From contig NZ_QPCG01000002.1 of assembly GCF_003351025.1 (NCBI RefSeq), positions 372,001 through 436,000 on the forward strand: a stretch of 64,000 bases of DNA, given 5' to 3'. Under the pieces are notes generated by a model. That model searched no databases and was not told the DNA's origin. It was given only the letters and a program-made list of their open reading frames with translations. Positions 1 to 8,135 of this stretch are shown here, in pieces (the first letter of the stretch is position 1; the number at the start of each line of letters is the position of its first letter). The position numbers and the translations under genes were made by a program. Source of the stretch: Mucilaginibacter endophyticus. GTDB lineage: Bacteria; Bacteroidota; Bacteroidia; Sphingobacteriales; Sphingobacteriaceae.

Positions 1-962
1 CTAAAGTAAGCCAAACCAGTATGGAGCAAACTGTAAAGCTGCCTGCGCAACTTTCAGCTTACCAGGAAGTGAGCATTTTTCCAAAGGTTAATGGCTATGT
101 TAAGAATGTAGCGGTTGATATCGGCACAAAAGTGAATAAAAACCAGTTGCTGATGGAGGTTGACGCGCCCGAGATACAGCAAGCCTTATTGCAGGCTAAG
201 GAAAAATATGCCCGCGCAAAGGCTGATTATAACCTTGATAAGGAGAATTACTTTCGTTTAAAAACGGCCTCACGCACTGCCGGGGCTATTTCGCCAATGG
301 ATCTGGCTACCGCCAAATCAAAAATGGAGGCTGATAGTGCCCTGTGCAATGCCGAAAAGGCAAGCTGGCAAATGCAGCAGGCCATGAACAGCTATCTGCA
401 TGTTACTGCACCTTTCAGCGGGATCATTACTGAACGTAACACCCATCCGGGAGCGTTGGTGAGTGCCGAAGCTAAAGACGAACCCATGCTGGAACTTAAA
501 GAAGTAGATCACCTGCGCTTACAGGTTGATGTGCCCGAAGCCCTGGCTTCAGCGTTGAAAAGCAGGGACTCGGTAACCTTTTACCTGTCAGCCATGCCGG
601 GAAAAAAGATGGCAGCTACTGTAAGCCGCAAAGCCGGTAGCGTGAACATTCAATACCGTACAGAACGTGTCGAATTGGATGTTCCGAATAAGAAAGCTGA
701 ATTATCTCCGGGTATGTATGCCGAGGTTAACTTTAAGGCTAAAGGTAATTCTAATGCTTTGACGGTTCCGAAATCGGCCGTTGTCACATCAACTGAGCGG
801 AAATTTGTGATAGCTGTACGCGACGGAAAAACTATAAGGGTTGATGTAGCTACAGGTATCGAAAACAAAAACAACATACAGGTAGTTGGTAATTTGAACA
901 AAGGGGAAAAAGTAATAGCTTCAGCCACAGACGAAATTGAAGAAGGGATAGCGGTTAAATAA
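1..962 (+). CDS. RND efflux periplasmic adaptor subunit (HlyD/MFP family), 5' truncated
   Basis: Membrane-fusion protein that would link an inner-membrane RND pump to an outer-membrane channel in the periplasm. The frame is open from base 3 (KVSQTS before the Met at 21), so the true start and the signal peptide lie outside the window. Counting from Met21, one half of the lipoyl-like domain is at residues 15-45 (FPKVNGYVKNVAVDIGTKV), an alpha-helical hairpin rich in Ala, Lys and Glu at 50-120, the second lipoyl half at 125-150 (APFSGIITERNTHPGALV), then the beta-barrel and membrane-proximal parts ending near VIASATDEIEEGIAVK. The pump gene is not downstream, so it is probably upstream of the window. 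The substrate cannot be told. Family call firm, role inferred. Confidence 0.88.
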   Translation, partial: KVSQTSMEQTVKLPAQLSAYQEVSIFPKVNGYVKNVAVDIGTKVNKNQLLMEVDAPEIQQALLQAKEKYARAKADYNLDKENYFRLKTASRTAGAISPMDLATAKSKMEADSALCNAEKASWQMQQAMNSYLHVTAPFSGIITERNTHPGALVSAEAKDEPMLELKEVDHLRLQVDVPEALASALKSRDSVTFYLSAMPGKKMAATVSRKAGSVNIQYRTERVELDVPNKKAELSPGMYAEVNFKAKGNSNALTVPKSAVVTSTERKFVIAVRDGKTIRVDVATGIENKNNIQVVGNLNKGEKVIASATDEIEEGIAVK

Positions 963-991
963 CCGTTATCCGCCTTAAATTGTATAGCATT

Positions 992-2272
992 ATGGATCAT
1001 GAATTTTTGCATACACCTGCGGGGCCAATAGCTCTGAAAATGGCGGTGGCTATCTGCATTGGTATGCTTATAGGCATGGAGCGCAAATGGTCACACAAGG
1101 AGGCGGGTATCCGTACGTTCGGGATCATTTGCCTGCTAGGGATGCTTTCATCTATTATTGGTGACAGCATGATCATCGCCTCGATGATCGGTGTGTTTTT
1201 GCTGATCATCGCTACCAATACCCGTGGTTTGATGACCAATAAGACCCTTGAGATCACCACATCGGCAGCACTTATCGTAAACTACATTTTGGGTGTGCTT
1301 GTTGGACTAGGCCATATATTCACGCCTGTAGCAGGTGCCATTGTAATGACCATGCTGCTGGCGCTTAAAACTGAACTTAATCGCTTTGCTGGCGGCCTAC
1401 AGTTATCAGAGATCCGCAGTGCTATATTGCTTGGGTTGATAGGCTTTGTGATTTACCCGATCATGCCCGACAGATACATCGATCCATGGTCGTTGTTTAA
1501 TCCGTCGGATGCTTGGGTAAGTATTATTGCCATCGCAGGAATAGGCTTTATTAACTATGGTTTATTAAGAATATTCAGCACCGGGGGCTTGTACCTCGGT
1601 GCCATTTTCGGTGGATTGGTAAATAGCAGCGCCACAGTAGCAGAAGTAAGTAGCAGGGCGGAATCGTCAGGCATGACCTCAAAAATGACCACGCTGTGTT
1701 TGCTGACCACAATCGCGATGTTTGGTAGGAACCTGCTTATCGCTACCATATTTTCGCCTGCATCGATAACCGCTACGTTAATGCCATTGGCAGCGATGTC
1801 GCTCGTAGCGGCTTTGTTCATCTTCAGAGATAAGGTTACCAAAGGCAAACTTGCTGAACCGACAGGTACATTACAACTTGATTCTCCGATTTCAGTAAGC
1901 AAAGTATCGGGTTTTGGCTTGCTGTTCATACTGATACAGGTGGGAGGTACATTATTGACCCGTTTCTTTGGCAGCTACGGTTTATTGGTAACCGGCCTTT
2001 TCGGTGGCCTGGCAAGCAGCGCGAGTACCACAGCCGCGGCGGCAACCATGGCTATGCATGGCAAAATCACGGCATCATTGGCAGGAAGTGTGACCATAGT
2101 TTCATCTTTAGCCAGTGCAGTTGTTAACCTGCCGATTGTGTGGAAAACCATTAAAGATAAAAAAGTACTGCGTAAGCTAACTTTAGAGATTATGGCGGTA
2201 ATCATCATTGGTATTGCGGTTGTGGTGCTGGATCGTATTTTCCTGATTTCTGATATGTTATTGAAGCGATGA
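992..2272 (+). CDS. MgtC/SapB family membrane protein with DUF4010 domain
   Basis: Polytopic inner-membrane protein. The N-terminal ~130 residues carry the MgtC/SapB signature (GMLIGMERKW, then a Gly-rich helix and IATNTRGL). The rest matches the DUF4010 layout, with repeated small-residue helices such as GGLVNSSATVAEVSSRA and GGLASSASTTAAAATMAMHG. About a dozen hydrophobic helices are visible, and the length (~426 aa) is usual for this fused family. I chose ATG 992 over an in-frame TTG at 980. It follows the efflux adaptor by 29 bases on the same strand and could be co-transcribed. MgtC proteins in pathogens affect Mg2+ and phosphate physiology; the function of the long DUF4010 form is not established, so no substrate is claimed. 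Confidence 0.85.
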   Translation: MDHEFLHTPAGPIALKMAVAICIGMLIGMERKWSHKEAGIRTFGIICLLGMLSSIIGDSMIIASMIGVFLLIIATNTRGLMTNKTLEITTSAALIVNYILGVLVGLGHIFTPVAGAIVMTMLLALKTELNRFAGGLQLSEIRSAILLGLIGFVIYPIMPDRYIDPWSLFNPSDAWVSIIAIAGIGFINYGLLRIFSTGGLYLGAIFGGLVNSSATVAEVSSRAESSGMTSKMTTLCLLTTIAMFGRNLLIATIFSPASITATLMPLAAMSLVAALFIFRDKVTKGKLAEPTGTLQLDSPISVSKVSGFGLLFILIQVGGTLLTRFFGSYGLLVTGLFGGLASSASTTAAAATMAMHGKITASLAGSVTIVSSLASAVVNLPIVWKTIKDKKVLRKLTLEIMAVIIIGIAVVVLDRIFLISDMLLKR

Positions 2273-2399
2273 TTCAGCAGCCGGTCGATGTTTTAAAAAT
2301 ACCAGATGAAATTATACCTTCGCCAATTCAAAACAGTCAAAATGAACTACTAAGCTCTATAGTCTCTTAAGTAAATAGGTGTCAATATTGATAAGTACA

Positions 2400-2597
2400 A
2401 TGAGAACGAAGATCACCGGGCATTTCATCCTTTACGAAGTTTTTCAAACATCTACCGGTAATGCCGTAGGTGAGGTCATGATAGCCTGGGACGAGCCTGA
2501 TCATGAAAGGGCTTTGAAAAAAGAGCTAAAAGATCTCAGCAAGGAGATAGGCATCCGCATTGCGGATCTTGAATGGCGAGCTTTAGGAAAGCACTAA
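2400..2597 (+). CDS. small hypothetical protein
   Basis: A 65-residue cytoplasmic protein that I do not recognise. The N-terminal half looks like beta strands (TGHFILYEVFQTSTGNAVGEV) and the C-terminal half like a charged helix (HERALKKELKDLSKEIGIRI). There is no signal peptide and no cysteine. ATG 2400 is preferred; a GTG at 2379 would add seven residues. It stands alone between the MgtC-like gene and a terminator-like hairpin at 2647. Good codon-like composition and an intact frame suggest a real gene, but homology is needed to be sure. Confidence 0.5.
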   Translation: MRTKITGHFILYEVFQTSTGNAVGEVMIAWDEPDHERALKKELKDLSKEIGIRIADLEWRALGKH

Positions 2598-2646
2598 AAG
2601 AACGTATTACGAGATATCAAATTTCTGGATATCATGATATAACAAA

Positions 2647-2676
2647 GATTCCGTTCTCTGATTAAGAAACGGAATC
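2647..2676. terminator. terminator-like hairpin between convergent genes
   Basis: GATTCCGTT (2647-2655) pairs with AACGGAATC (2668-2676) around a 12-base loop. It lies between the plus-strand small gene and the minus-strand XRE regulator and could serve both. The flanking T tracts are short, so termination is likely but not certain. Confidence 0.55.
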
Positions 2677-2689
2677 ATTGTTTATAAGT

Positions 2690-3106
2690 TTAGCTTTTAT
2701 TCTTTAGTATCTCTACCTTTTCTCGCTCGCTTTGCAAAAGACGCTCGTAAAGTTTTTTGTTTTCTTCAATTACTTCAAGCCATTTGTCAATAGGATTGAA
2801 TGTTAATGTACAATTATTATTTATAGAACCCGCATTATCGTGCAGTGTACTAGAGATAATATTTATGGCAGCTTCTTCTGTGAAACTTTTAAAGGCTTCA
2901 ACCGGCACTTTAAGTATGGCGGCTACTTGCGCAAGAATATCATCTTCTATGGTGTCTTTGCCTTCTAACAACGAAACTCGTCTTTGGCTCCAGTCATCTC
3001 CTAACTCTAAAGCCAACGCTTCTTGTTTAATGCCCAGCATTTCTCTGAAACGTTTGATGTTACGGCCGTGGTGGATCTGGGTTGGTTTTTCGCTGGTAGT
3101 GCTCAT
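2690..3106 (-). CDS. XRE-family helix-turn-helix regulator
   Basis: Small DNA-binding regulator of 138 residues. A Cro/CI-type HTH covers residues ~14-72: IKRFREMLGIKQEALALELG, then WSQRRVSLLEGKDTIEDDIL and LAQVAAILKVPVEAFKSF. A short acidic linker and a C-terminal coiled-coil-like helix (IEENKKLYERLLQSEREKVEIL) follow and probably dimerise. This architecture is common in Bacteroidota, often as several copies per genome. It is divergent from the domain A/HEPN gene array with ~180 bases between, so it may control that array; this is inference from position only. No operator could be proven in the gap. Confidence 0.85.
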   Translation of the reverse strand: MSTTSEKPTQIHHGRNIKRFREMLGIKQEALALELGDDWSQRRVSLLEGKDTIEDDILAQVAAILKVPVEAFKSFTEEAAINIISSTLHDNAGSINNNCTLTFNPIDKWLEVIEENKKLYERLLQSEREKVEILKNKS

Positions 3107-3291
3107 TGGATGTTGTTTTAGTCAAAAATAAGAAAAATAATATATAGGTGCGGTCACGCTAAAATAGAAATAACAACAGCTAAAATATCGCTTCCCGCGT
3201 TTAAGATAAACCTTTTAAAGATGGTTTAGCATATTATGGTTCATCAATTTTGTCTTGCCGGTCAATGGAGAACGGCATCAAATTGAAGCTT

Positions 3292-4761
3292 ATGTATTGC
3301 GGTGTTTATGCTCCCTGGGATCACGCTCCAAAATTTCTGCGTTTATCAGAGGTAAAGAATCCCATGCTACCTGTAAAATATTTCTTTGATGCGCATGATG
3401 TTGAAGGCCATGAAGGAATATTAAAGCATTGGCGTGATCATGTCGTAAATGACGGATTTTATAATCATCAAAGGTTCGGGCCAGGAGTTATTTATCACGA
3501 TTACGAATTAAATGTCAGGCTTATAGAGGCTTTGCACTTACTAATGCTGGAGCATGAAAGTACGTCTTATCTTAAAAAGTCGGTAACCGCGGAGCAATTA
3601 GACACCGAAAAGGAGAAATGGGTTTGGTTTCCGTCTGGTTTATCAGAACAAGAATTATATAACCCTTACATAATAATTAAAGCTGCTTTCAAAGAAATAG
3701 AGCCACAGGAGTTCAGGGATCATCTCAGCGAGTGGCTCGTCGCTGCATTGTCGGTTCAGGCAATTGATGAATCTGTGACACCCGGGGAGATTATCACAGT
3801 GTTTGAGCACCTTAAAAAGCTCTACTCTGCCGCCTGGATAATCAGGCAACGCGAACACGATAAACCACTATTAAGAAAAAATCACTTAGGAAATAATGGA
3901 TCTGAAGACATTATGGAAACGGTAATTAAAAAATCGAATCAACCAATCCTTAGGGTCGTCCAAACACCTGCAGAAAAACTTGCACTGAAGGAGGTTACTA
4001 ATGCGATACTTAAAATAGTTCCCTCGGTTAAGGCTATTATTCATATCGGCAGGGTTAAAAACGCGGAAACATTTATGCTATATCTAATAGTTGACGATGC
4101 TAAAACCACTATCGACCGGAAGCTTAACAAGATAATTGAAAATGGAGTCGAAAATCTGATCACAATAATAACCGTAATTGAAAGCATAAACGTTTTACAG
4201 AAACAAGGTGACGAAAAATCGGCCTTCCTCAGATATGTAATAGCGAAAGGTATTATCGTTTACCAGGCCGTGGGTGTGGTTTTGAATGAGCTGCCGACGT
4301 TAGTTCCATATGCGAGTGCAAATTCCGAGGGAGGATACCTTCAGCAAAAGCTAAGAGAAGCCAGCATGTGTTACGATCTCATAGATTTTCAGATCGATGC
4401 TCAAAAGCCATTTGAATCGATTTCGTTGATCGCCCAATCTATGATTGCCACACTGCAAGGATTGCTGTTCTTTATGACTGGTTACAAAACTAATATGGCT
4501 GAAATTGAGAAATTATCCTGGTTAACACAGCTATTTACCAATGATATTGAAGAGCGTTTTTGCCGTCTTGCCACATTAGAGAGTGATTTATACACTCACC
4601 TAATGAGTGCGCAACCTGATATTATTGATATCGTACCTGACATAACACTTCCGGAAGTATTAAAGTTAAAAATTGAGCTTGTTAATCAACGAATGATCGT
4701 TCGAAACCTGATGAGCATCGGCAATATCCAAACGGATACAGCTGATCTTATTAATTCTTAA
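3292..4761 (+). CDS. domain A fused to a degenerate MNT/HEPN-like module, uncharacterised
   Basis: About 490 residues in two parts. Residues 1-200 are an unrecognised domain (A) found again at 4777 and 6519; shared marks are PWD/E-x-x-PK near the start, a W and FV motif near 55, NPY near 130, Q-x-F/Y-RD near 147, and an A-x-W-I/L-x-x-QR end. After a linker, residues ~230-470 resemble the HEPN protein encoded at 5386: a beta-rich nucleotidyltransferase-like half ending FLRYVIAKGIIVYQ, then a helical half with LLFFMTGYKT. The histidine expected after GYK is absent (GYKTNMAEI). ATG 3292 aligns best with the other copies; ATG 3265 and TTG 3250 are possible upstream starts. Function unknown; similarity judged by eye. 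Confidence 0.7.
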   Translation: MYCGVYAPWDHAPKFLRLSEVKNPMLPVKYFFDAHDVEGHEGILKHWRDHVVNDGFYNHQRFGPGVIYHDYELNVRLIEALHLLMLEHESTSYLKKSVTAEQLDTEKEKWVWFPSGLSEQELYNPYIIIKAAFKEIEPQEFRDHLSEWLVAALSVQAIDESVTPGEIITVFEHLKKLYSAAWIIRQREHDKPLLRKNHLGNNGSEDIMETVIKKSNQPILRVVQTPAEKLALKEVTNAILKIVPSVKAIIHIGRVKNAETFMLYLIVDDAKTTIDRKLNKIIENGVENLITIITVIESINVLQKQGDEKSAFLRYVIAKGIIVYQAVGVVLNELPTLVPYASANSEGGYLQQKLREASMCYDLIDFQIDAQKPFESISLIAQSMIATLQGLLFFMTGYKTNMAEIEKLSWLTQLFTNDIEERFCRLATLESDLYTHLMSAQPDIIDIVPDITLPEVLKLKIELVNQRMIVRNLMSIGNIQTDTADLINS

Positions 4762-4776
4762 ATTTTGACGTGTATA

Positions 4777-5358
4777 ATGATGTATAGCGGTAAACATGTC
4801 CCATGGGATAATTTTCCTAAAAGCCTTAGTTTTCAAGAAATACAATACCCACTATCCATTTTGAAAGAGTTTTTCGACTTTGACTGGCCCGAAGGGCATT
4901 TCGAAGATCTGAAAACTTGGCGATCATTTGTGATTTCAGATAGACACTATACCCACGAAAAATTTGGCGCCGGAAAGCTATTAAGCAAATATCATTCTAC
5001 TTTAAAACTACTCGATGCACTATACGTCCTGCATTTATTAAATCGTGATGATCCAAGTGAGGCAGTAAGTGAAGAGCAATTAGCTGACGAACGAAGCAAT
5101 TGGTATTGGATGCCTGAGAACCTTTCAGAAGAAGAAATACTGAATCCGTACTTGCTTACAAAGCGCATTTTCAAAAAAATTAAACCCCAACAATTCCGGG
5201 ACTATTTGATGGAATGTATAGATTTTGCACTTGGCCCCAACCCTGTCAATTCAATGACTGCAAAGGAAGTTATTTCTTTATTTAAAAAAATCAAAAAACT
5301 CATTTCTGTAGCCTGGATAATTCGTCAACGTGAAACTGAGACGCCAGTTTACAAATGA
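4777..5358 (+). CDS. stand-alone domain A protein, uncharacterised (copy 2)
   Basis: About 193 residues, made only of domain A. It begins MMYSGKHVPWDNFPK and ends SVAWIIRQRETETPVYK, aligning along its length with the N-terminal 200 residues of the 3292 protein (shared PWDxxPK, SEEEILNPYLL, PQQFRDYL, KKIKKL). It looks mostly helical, has no signal peptide or membrane segment, and is rich in aromatic residues. The gap from the previous stop is 15 bases, and 27 bases separate it from the HEPN gene, so the three are probably one transcript. A TTG at 4765 is an alternative start. I do not recognise the family; pairing with HEPN genes suggests a partner, antitoxin-like or sensor role, which is inference. 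Confidence 0.7.
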   Translation: MMYSGKHVPWDNFPKSLSFQEIQYPLSILKEFFDFDWPEGHFEDLKTWRSFVISDRHYTHEKFGAGKLLSKYHSTLKLLDALYVLHLLNRDDPSEAVSEEQLADERSNWYWMPENLSEEEILNPYLLTKRIFKKIKPQQFRDYLMECIDFALGPNPVNSMTAKEVISLFKKIKKLISVAWIIRQRETETPVYK

Positions 5359-5385
5359 GCAAAGTATATTAAATGAATTTTCAAC

Positions 5386-6288
5386 ATGAAAAACGACCCG
5401 ATTAAACTTTCCGATTCGCAAATCAAAGAACTGCAGGAAATAGCGACAGCGTTAACCAATCAGTATCAAATTGAGAAGATCATTTGCTTTGCTGCGATAA
5501 ATAAATCAAGCGGGGAAACTAATGTCTTTAATCGTTCAAAAGTTGTTTCAGTAAAAAATTACTATTTACTGGTAATGACTACTGAGGTTACCCGTGTCGA
5601 GCATGCAATGCAGGACTTCATCAGCAAGTTATTCCCAGGTACATTTGTGATCGCACATGGCCTTGAAACGGTGATGAACCTCGTTTACAAATACGACACT
5701 TTCTTTTTGAATGCCTGTTTAAACGGAGCATTGATTTATACATCCGACGGCTTTACGATGATTCCTGATTTCGACGAAGGAAAAGCCGAAGAAGCCATTT
5801 TGAAAGATTGCGAAGCTTTTAAAAGGATCTACAACCTTGCATTGGGCTTTTTGGAGAGTGCATGGAATTGCCTTGAAAATGACTTTGACAACAATGTTAT
5901 CTTTTTACTTCATCAGGCCGTTGAGCAGGGTTGCCGCGCATTGATAAGACTGCTTACAGGATATCGGTCTGACATCCATAATATCAGCCGGCTGCTGGAT
6001 TTCTGCAATTGCTTTTCGACAGAGCCATCGGCACTTTTCCGGCGACATTTTGCAAAAGAAAAGCATCTATTTAAGGTACTTGCCGCAAGCTACTCGGATG
6101 CCCGATATAAAGATAACTATCAGGTAGTTGACCATGAAGCTGATTTATTATGCACACAAGTGCAAGCCTTTCTTGATCTAATAGAAGAACTGGCAAAAAA
6201 AGAAACCGCACCGGGTACTGCTAGGACCACAGTTGAGGCATCGGCAGAGGTCGTGGATTATTCCCCGGCCCTGCCTGCTTCGCTGTGA
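5386..6288 (+). CDS. HEPN domain protein with nucleotidyltransferase-like N-terminus
   Basis: 300 residues. The N-terminal ~125 residues are a beta-alpha fold like the minimal nucleotidyltransferase-like part found before HEPN in Bacteroidota (IEKIICFAAI, then FFLNACLNGALIY), but the catalytic GSx10DxD motif is missing. The C-terminal helical HEPN domain (~145-265) carries IFLLHQAVEQGCRALIRLL, then TGYRSDIHNISRL and YSDARYKDNYQV, which match the family pattern. The RxxxH spacing (RSDIH) is one short of the usual RX4-6H ribonuclease motif, so activity is uncertain. A low-complexity tail ends ETAPGTARTTVEASAEVV. HEPN proteins are often RNases in defence and toxin systems. The 90-base 3' end is duplicated at 6386-6475. 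Confidence 0.72.
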   Translation: MKNDPIKLSDSQIKELQEIATALTNQYQIEKIICFAAINKSSGETNVFNRSKVVSVKNYYLLVMTTEVTRVEHAMQDFISKLFPGTFVIAHGLETVMNLVYKYDTFFLNACLNGALIYTSDGFTMIPDFDEGKAEEAILKDCEAFKRIYNLALGFLESAWNCLENDFDNNVIFLLHQAVEQGCRALIRLLTGYRSDIHNISRLLDFCNCFSTEPSALFRRHFAKEKHLFKVLAASYSDARYKDNYQVVDHEADLLCTQVQAFLDLIEELAKKETAPGTARTTVEASAEVVDYSPALPASL

Positions 6289-6385
6289 TTGCTCTAAGGA
6301 GTGTCCATCGAACTTCATAAAACAGGAACTGGCATCGGCTAATGAAGTCAGCAATGAAATTTAATAGGGATTGACGATTGATTAT

Positions 6386-6475
6386 AAAGAAACCGCACAG
6401 GGTACCGCTAAGGACGCAGCGAAAGTATCGGCAGAGGCCGTGAATTATTTCCCGGCCCTGTCAGCTTCGCTGTAG
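6386..6475 (+). pseudogene. remnant duplicate of the HEPN gene 3' end
   Basis: These 90 bases align without gaps to 6199-6288, the last codons of the HEPN gene, at about 80% identity by eye. They keep the frame: KETAQGTAKDAAKVSAEAVN, then YFPALSASL and a stop, against KETAPGTARTTVEASAEVVD, YSPALPASL and a stop. No matching body lies upstream, and an in-frame TAG stands at 6365. It is best read as the tail of a second HEPN gene that was otherwise deleted. Confidence 0.7.
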
Positions 6476-6518
6476 ATTTCACTTCTGGGATAATGACACG
6501 GATTTAAAATATAAAAAG

Positions 6519-7088
6519 ATGTATCGTAGAGAAACAGCCCCATGGGAGCATTTTCCAAAGAATCTAACGATTAGCGAATTGCTCGATCCGCTAATAACAA
6601 TAAGGGAATATTTTGAGGCAGGACCACCCAAAAAGAGGTTCAATAAAATAGATCGCTGGCAGTATTTCGTAATTAAAGAAGATTTTTATAACGACCCAAA
6701 TCTTGGCCCCGAACCATTACTTTTAGCTTATGACCAAAATTTGAGGTTTATGGAAGCCGCTTATCTATTACTACTAAAGCACAATGATCTTAATCGTTTC
6801 CCAGGAAGAATTGCAAAAGATGAATTGGAGGTAGAACGGCGAGCATGGGATTATTATCCAATCACTCTTACCGATGACGAAATCATTGATCCATATACGG
6901 TATTAGAAAATTGTTTCAAAGAATTTCCACCTCAAACTTACCGAGATAATCTACACGCCTGGTTACATGCTGCCTTATCTACGCAAACCGACCACGATGT
7001 ACTACCGCCAAGTGAGGTTATCGTTTTCCATGATTGTATAAAGCGCTTAATTGATGCTGGGTGGCTTCTTAAACAAAGACTAAAGTAA
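6519..7088 (+). CDS. stand-alone domain A protein, uncharacterised (copy 3)
   Basis: 189 residues, a third copy of the domain found at 3292 and 4777. Conserved points are APWEHFPKNL at the start, the W and YFVI near residue 47, FMEAAYLLLLKHND, DPYTVLENCF, PQTYRDNLHAWLHAALS and AGWLLKQR at the end. It is the most diverged copy at the extreme N-terminus. Soluble, no signal peptide. It directly follows the remnant HEPN tail and is itself followed by a short open frame with a similar-looking tail, as if each domain A gene once preceded a HEPN gene. Function unknown. Confidence 0.7.
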   Translation: MYRRETAPWEHFPKNLTISELLDPLITIREYFEAGPPKKRFNKIDRWQYFVIKEDFYNDPNLGPEPLLLAYDQNLRFMEAAYLLLLKHNDLNRFPGRIAKDELEVERRAWDYYPITLTDDEIIDPYTVLENCFKEFPPQTYRDNLHAWLHAALSTQTDHDVLPPSEVIVFHDCIKRLIDAGWLLKQRLK

Positions 7089-7115
7089 ATTTCCCGAATA
7101 TCGTTTTGAAAAAAA

Positions 7116-7199
7116 ATGAAGGCAGTGTCGGCAGGCGGTTCAGTTTCTCAGGCCGTCTCGCCACTCGGCCTAGACGGCCGCAAACCAAAGGTAGTGTAA
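7116..7199 (+). other. 27-codon open frame, possible third tail remnant
   Basis: A short frame from ATG 7116 to TAA 7197-7199 reads KAVSAGGSVSQAVSPLG. It faintly resembles the HEPN tail (KVSAEAVNYFPALSASL) and lies where a HEPN gene would be expected, 28 bases after the third domain A gene. Either a degraded tail, a small peptide gene, or chance. It contains a GC-rich hairpin. Confidence 0.25.
7151..7179. repeat. GC-rich inverted repeat
   Basis: GGCCGTCT (7151-7158) and AGACGGCC (7172-7179) can form an 8-bp stem with a 13-base loop after the domain A array. There is no T tract, so a simple intrinsic terminator is not indicated. Confidence 0.4.
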
Positions 7200-7574
7200 T
7201 AAGATAAGAAAATTAAACTGAGGACTGGTAGCTCGATGGAAGTGTTGCAAGGTCACTGATTTGTGATCTTGCTCACCCATTGGAATATGGATTTTCGGTT
7301 AAAATGACCTTAACCATAAACGGAGAATTGTTAATGAACGCCTGAAACTCTAACAGTTTAATATGATTAGGTTATCAGAAATACAGTTGAAACCTCGACA
7401 AACGGCTTGGTTAATTCGCAGAATCTGGCAGCTTAGCTTTTACCTGTTGATTAAATTATATTTAATTAATGAATAAATCGCATATCTGAATATCTGAGAC
7501 TTTACAAGGTCTCTTTATGATAAGGTTTAGGAAAAAGTCCCGGCGGCGAGCGTTTTGGGTTTATTATTTTTATA
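7200..7574. other. non-coding gap between domain A array and ORF6N gene
   Basis: About 375 bases with no convincing open frame on either strand. I see a weak hairpin GAGAC...GTCTC around 7496-7513 and otherwise AT-rich sequence with scattered stops. It may be decayed island sequence; I found no copy of the tRNA 3' end here. Confidence 0.5.
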
Positions 7575-8108
7575 TTAATTGTCACTGTCCGGCATGTATC
7601 CAATCCGTTTTCTCGCTAATTGTTGTGACTTTTTCTCGATTAATTCATCCAGATATCCAAATACCAACTCAAGGCTTTTATCCTGCCTGATCAACTTGCT
7701 TTTAATTTGTTCAATTTCCAACCGAAGCTCTGTATTATCAAGATACATATTTCTTATCCGGTTGAATATCCTCATAACCTGAATGTTAACCTGGATGGCC
7801 TGTTTGCTGTTCAATACGCTTGAAAGCATCAATACGCCATGCTCGGTAAAAACATAGGGGAGTTTTCGTCGCCCTCCACGTTTTGATGTCGCAATTTGCG
7901 ATATCAAACTTTCAAATTCGGATTCATTCAATCTAAACATAAAATCATCCGGGAACCTGTCCATGTTTCTGGTTACTTGTTCGTTCAGACGTCTTGTTTC
8001 TACGCCATAAAGTTCTGCGAGGTCGCTATCCAGCATTACTTTCTGATCCCTTATATAATAGATTTTAGTCATGATGATATCATCAGCTACTGATTTTATA
8101 TTGCTCAT
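7575..8108 (-). CDS. ORF6N domain protein (KilA-N-related, phage/island type)
   Basis: About 177 residues. The ORF6N domain fills residues ~10-105: KIYYIRDQKVMLDSDLAELY, then TRRLNEQVTRNMDRFP, DFMFRLNESEFESL, LPYVFTEHGVLMLSSVLNS. A helical, probably coiled-coil C-terminus (LRLEIEQIKSKLIRQDKSLE) follows. ORF6N proteins are found on phages, islands and in Bacteroidota chromosomes; DNA binding is suspected from relation to KilA-N but mostly untested. I start at the Met in MSNIKSV (8108); an upstream ATG at 8150 would fall inside the palindrome and give an unlikely leader. It is downstream of the integrase on the same strand. Confidence 0.82.
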   Translation of the reverse strand: MSNIKSVADDIIMTKIYYIRDQKVMLDSDLAELYGVETRRLNEQVTRNMDRFPDDFMFRLNESEFESLISQIATSKRGGRRKLPYVFTEHGVLMLSSVLNSKQAIQVNIQVMRIFNRIRNMYLDNTELRLEIEQIKSKLIRQDKSLELVFGYLDELIEKKSQQLARKRIGYMPDSDN

Positions 8109-8135
8109 GTATGTGTCGGTTATAAATGTGATAAT

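Noticed and set aside
5386-6288. Active HEPN RNase motif RX4-6H
   Set aside because: The best candidate is RSDIH, with three residues between R and H, so I do not claim the canonical motif.
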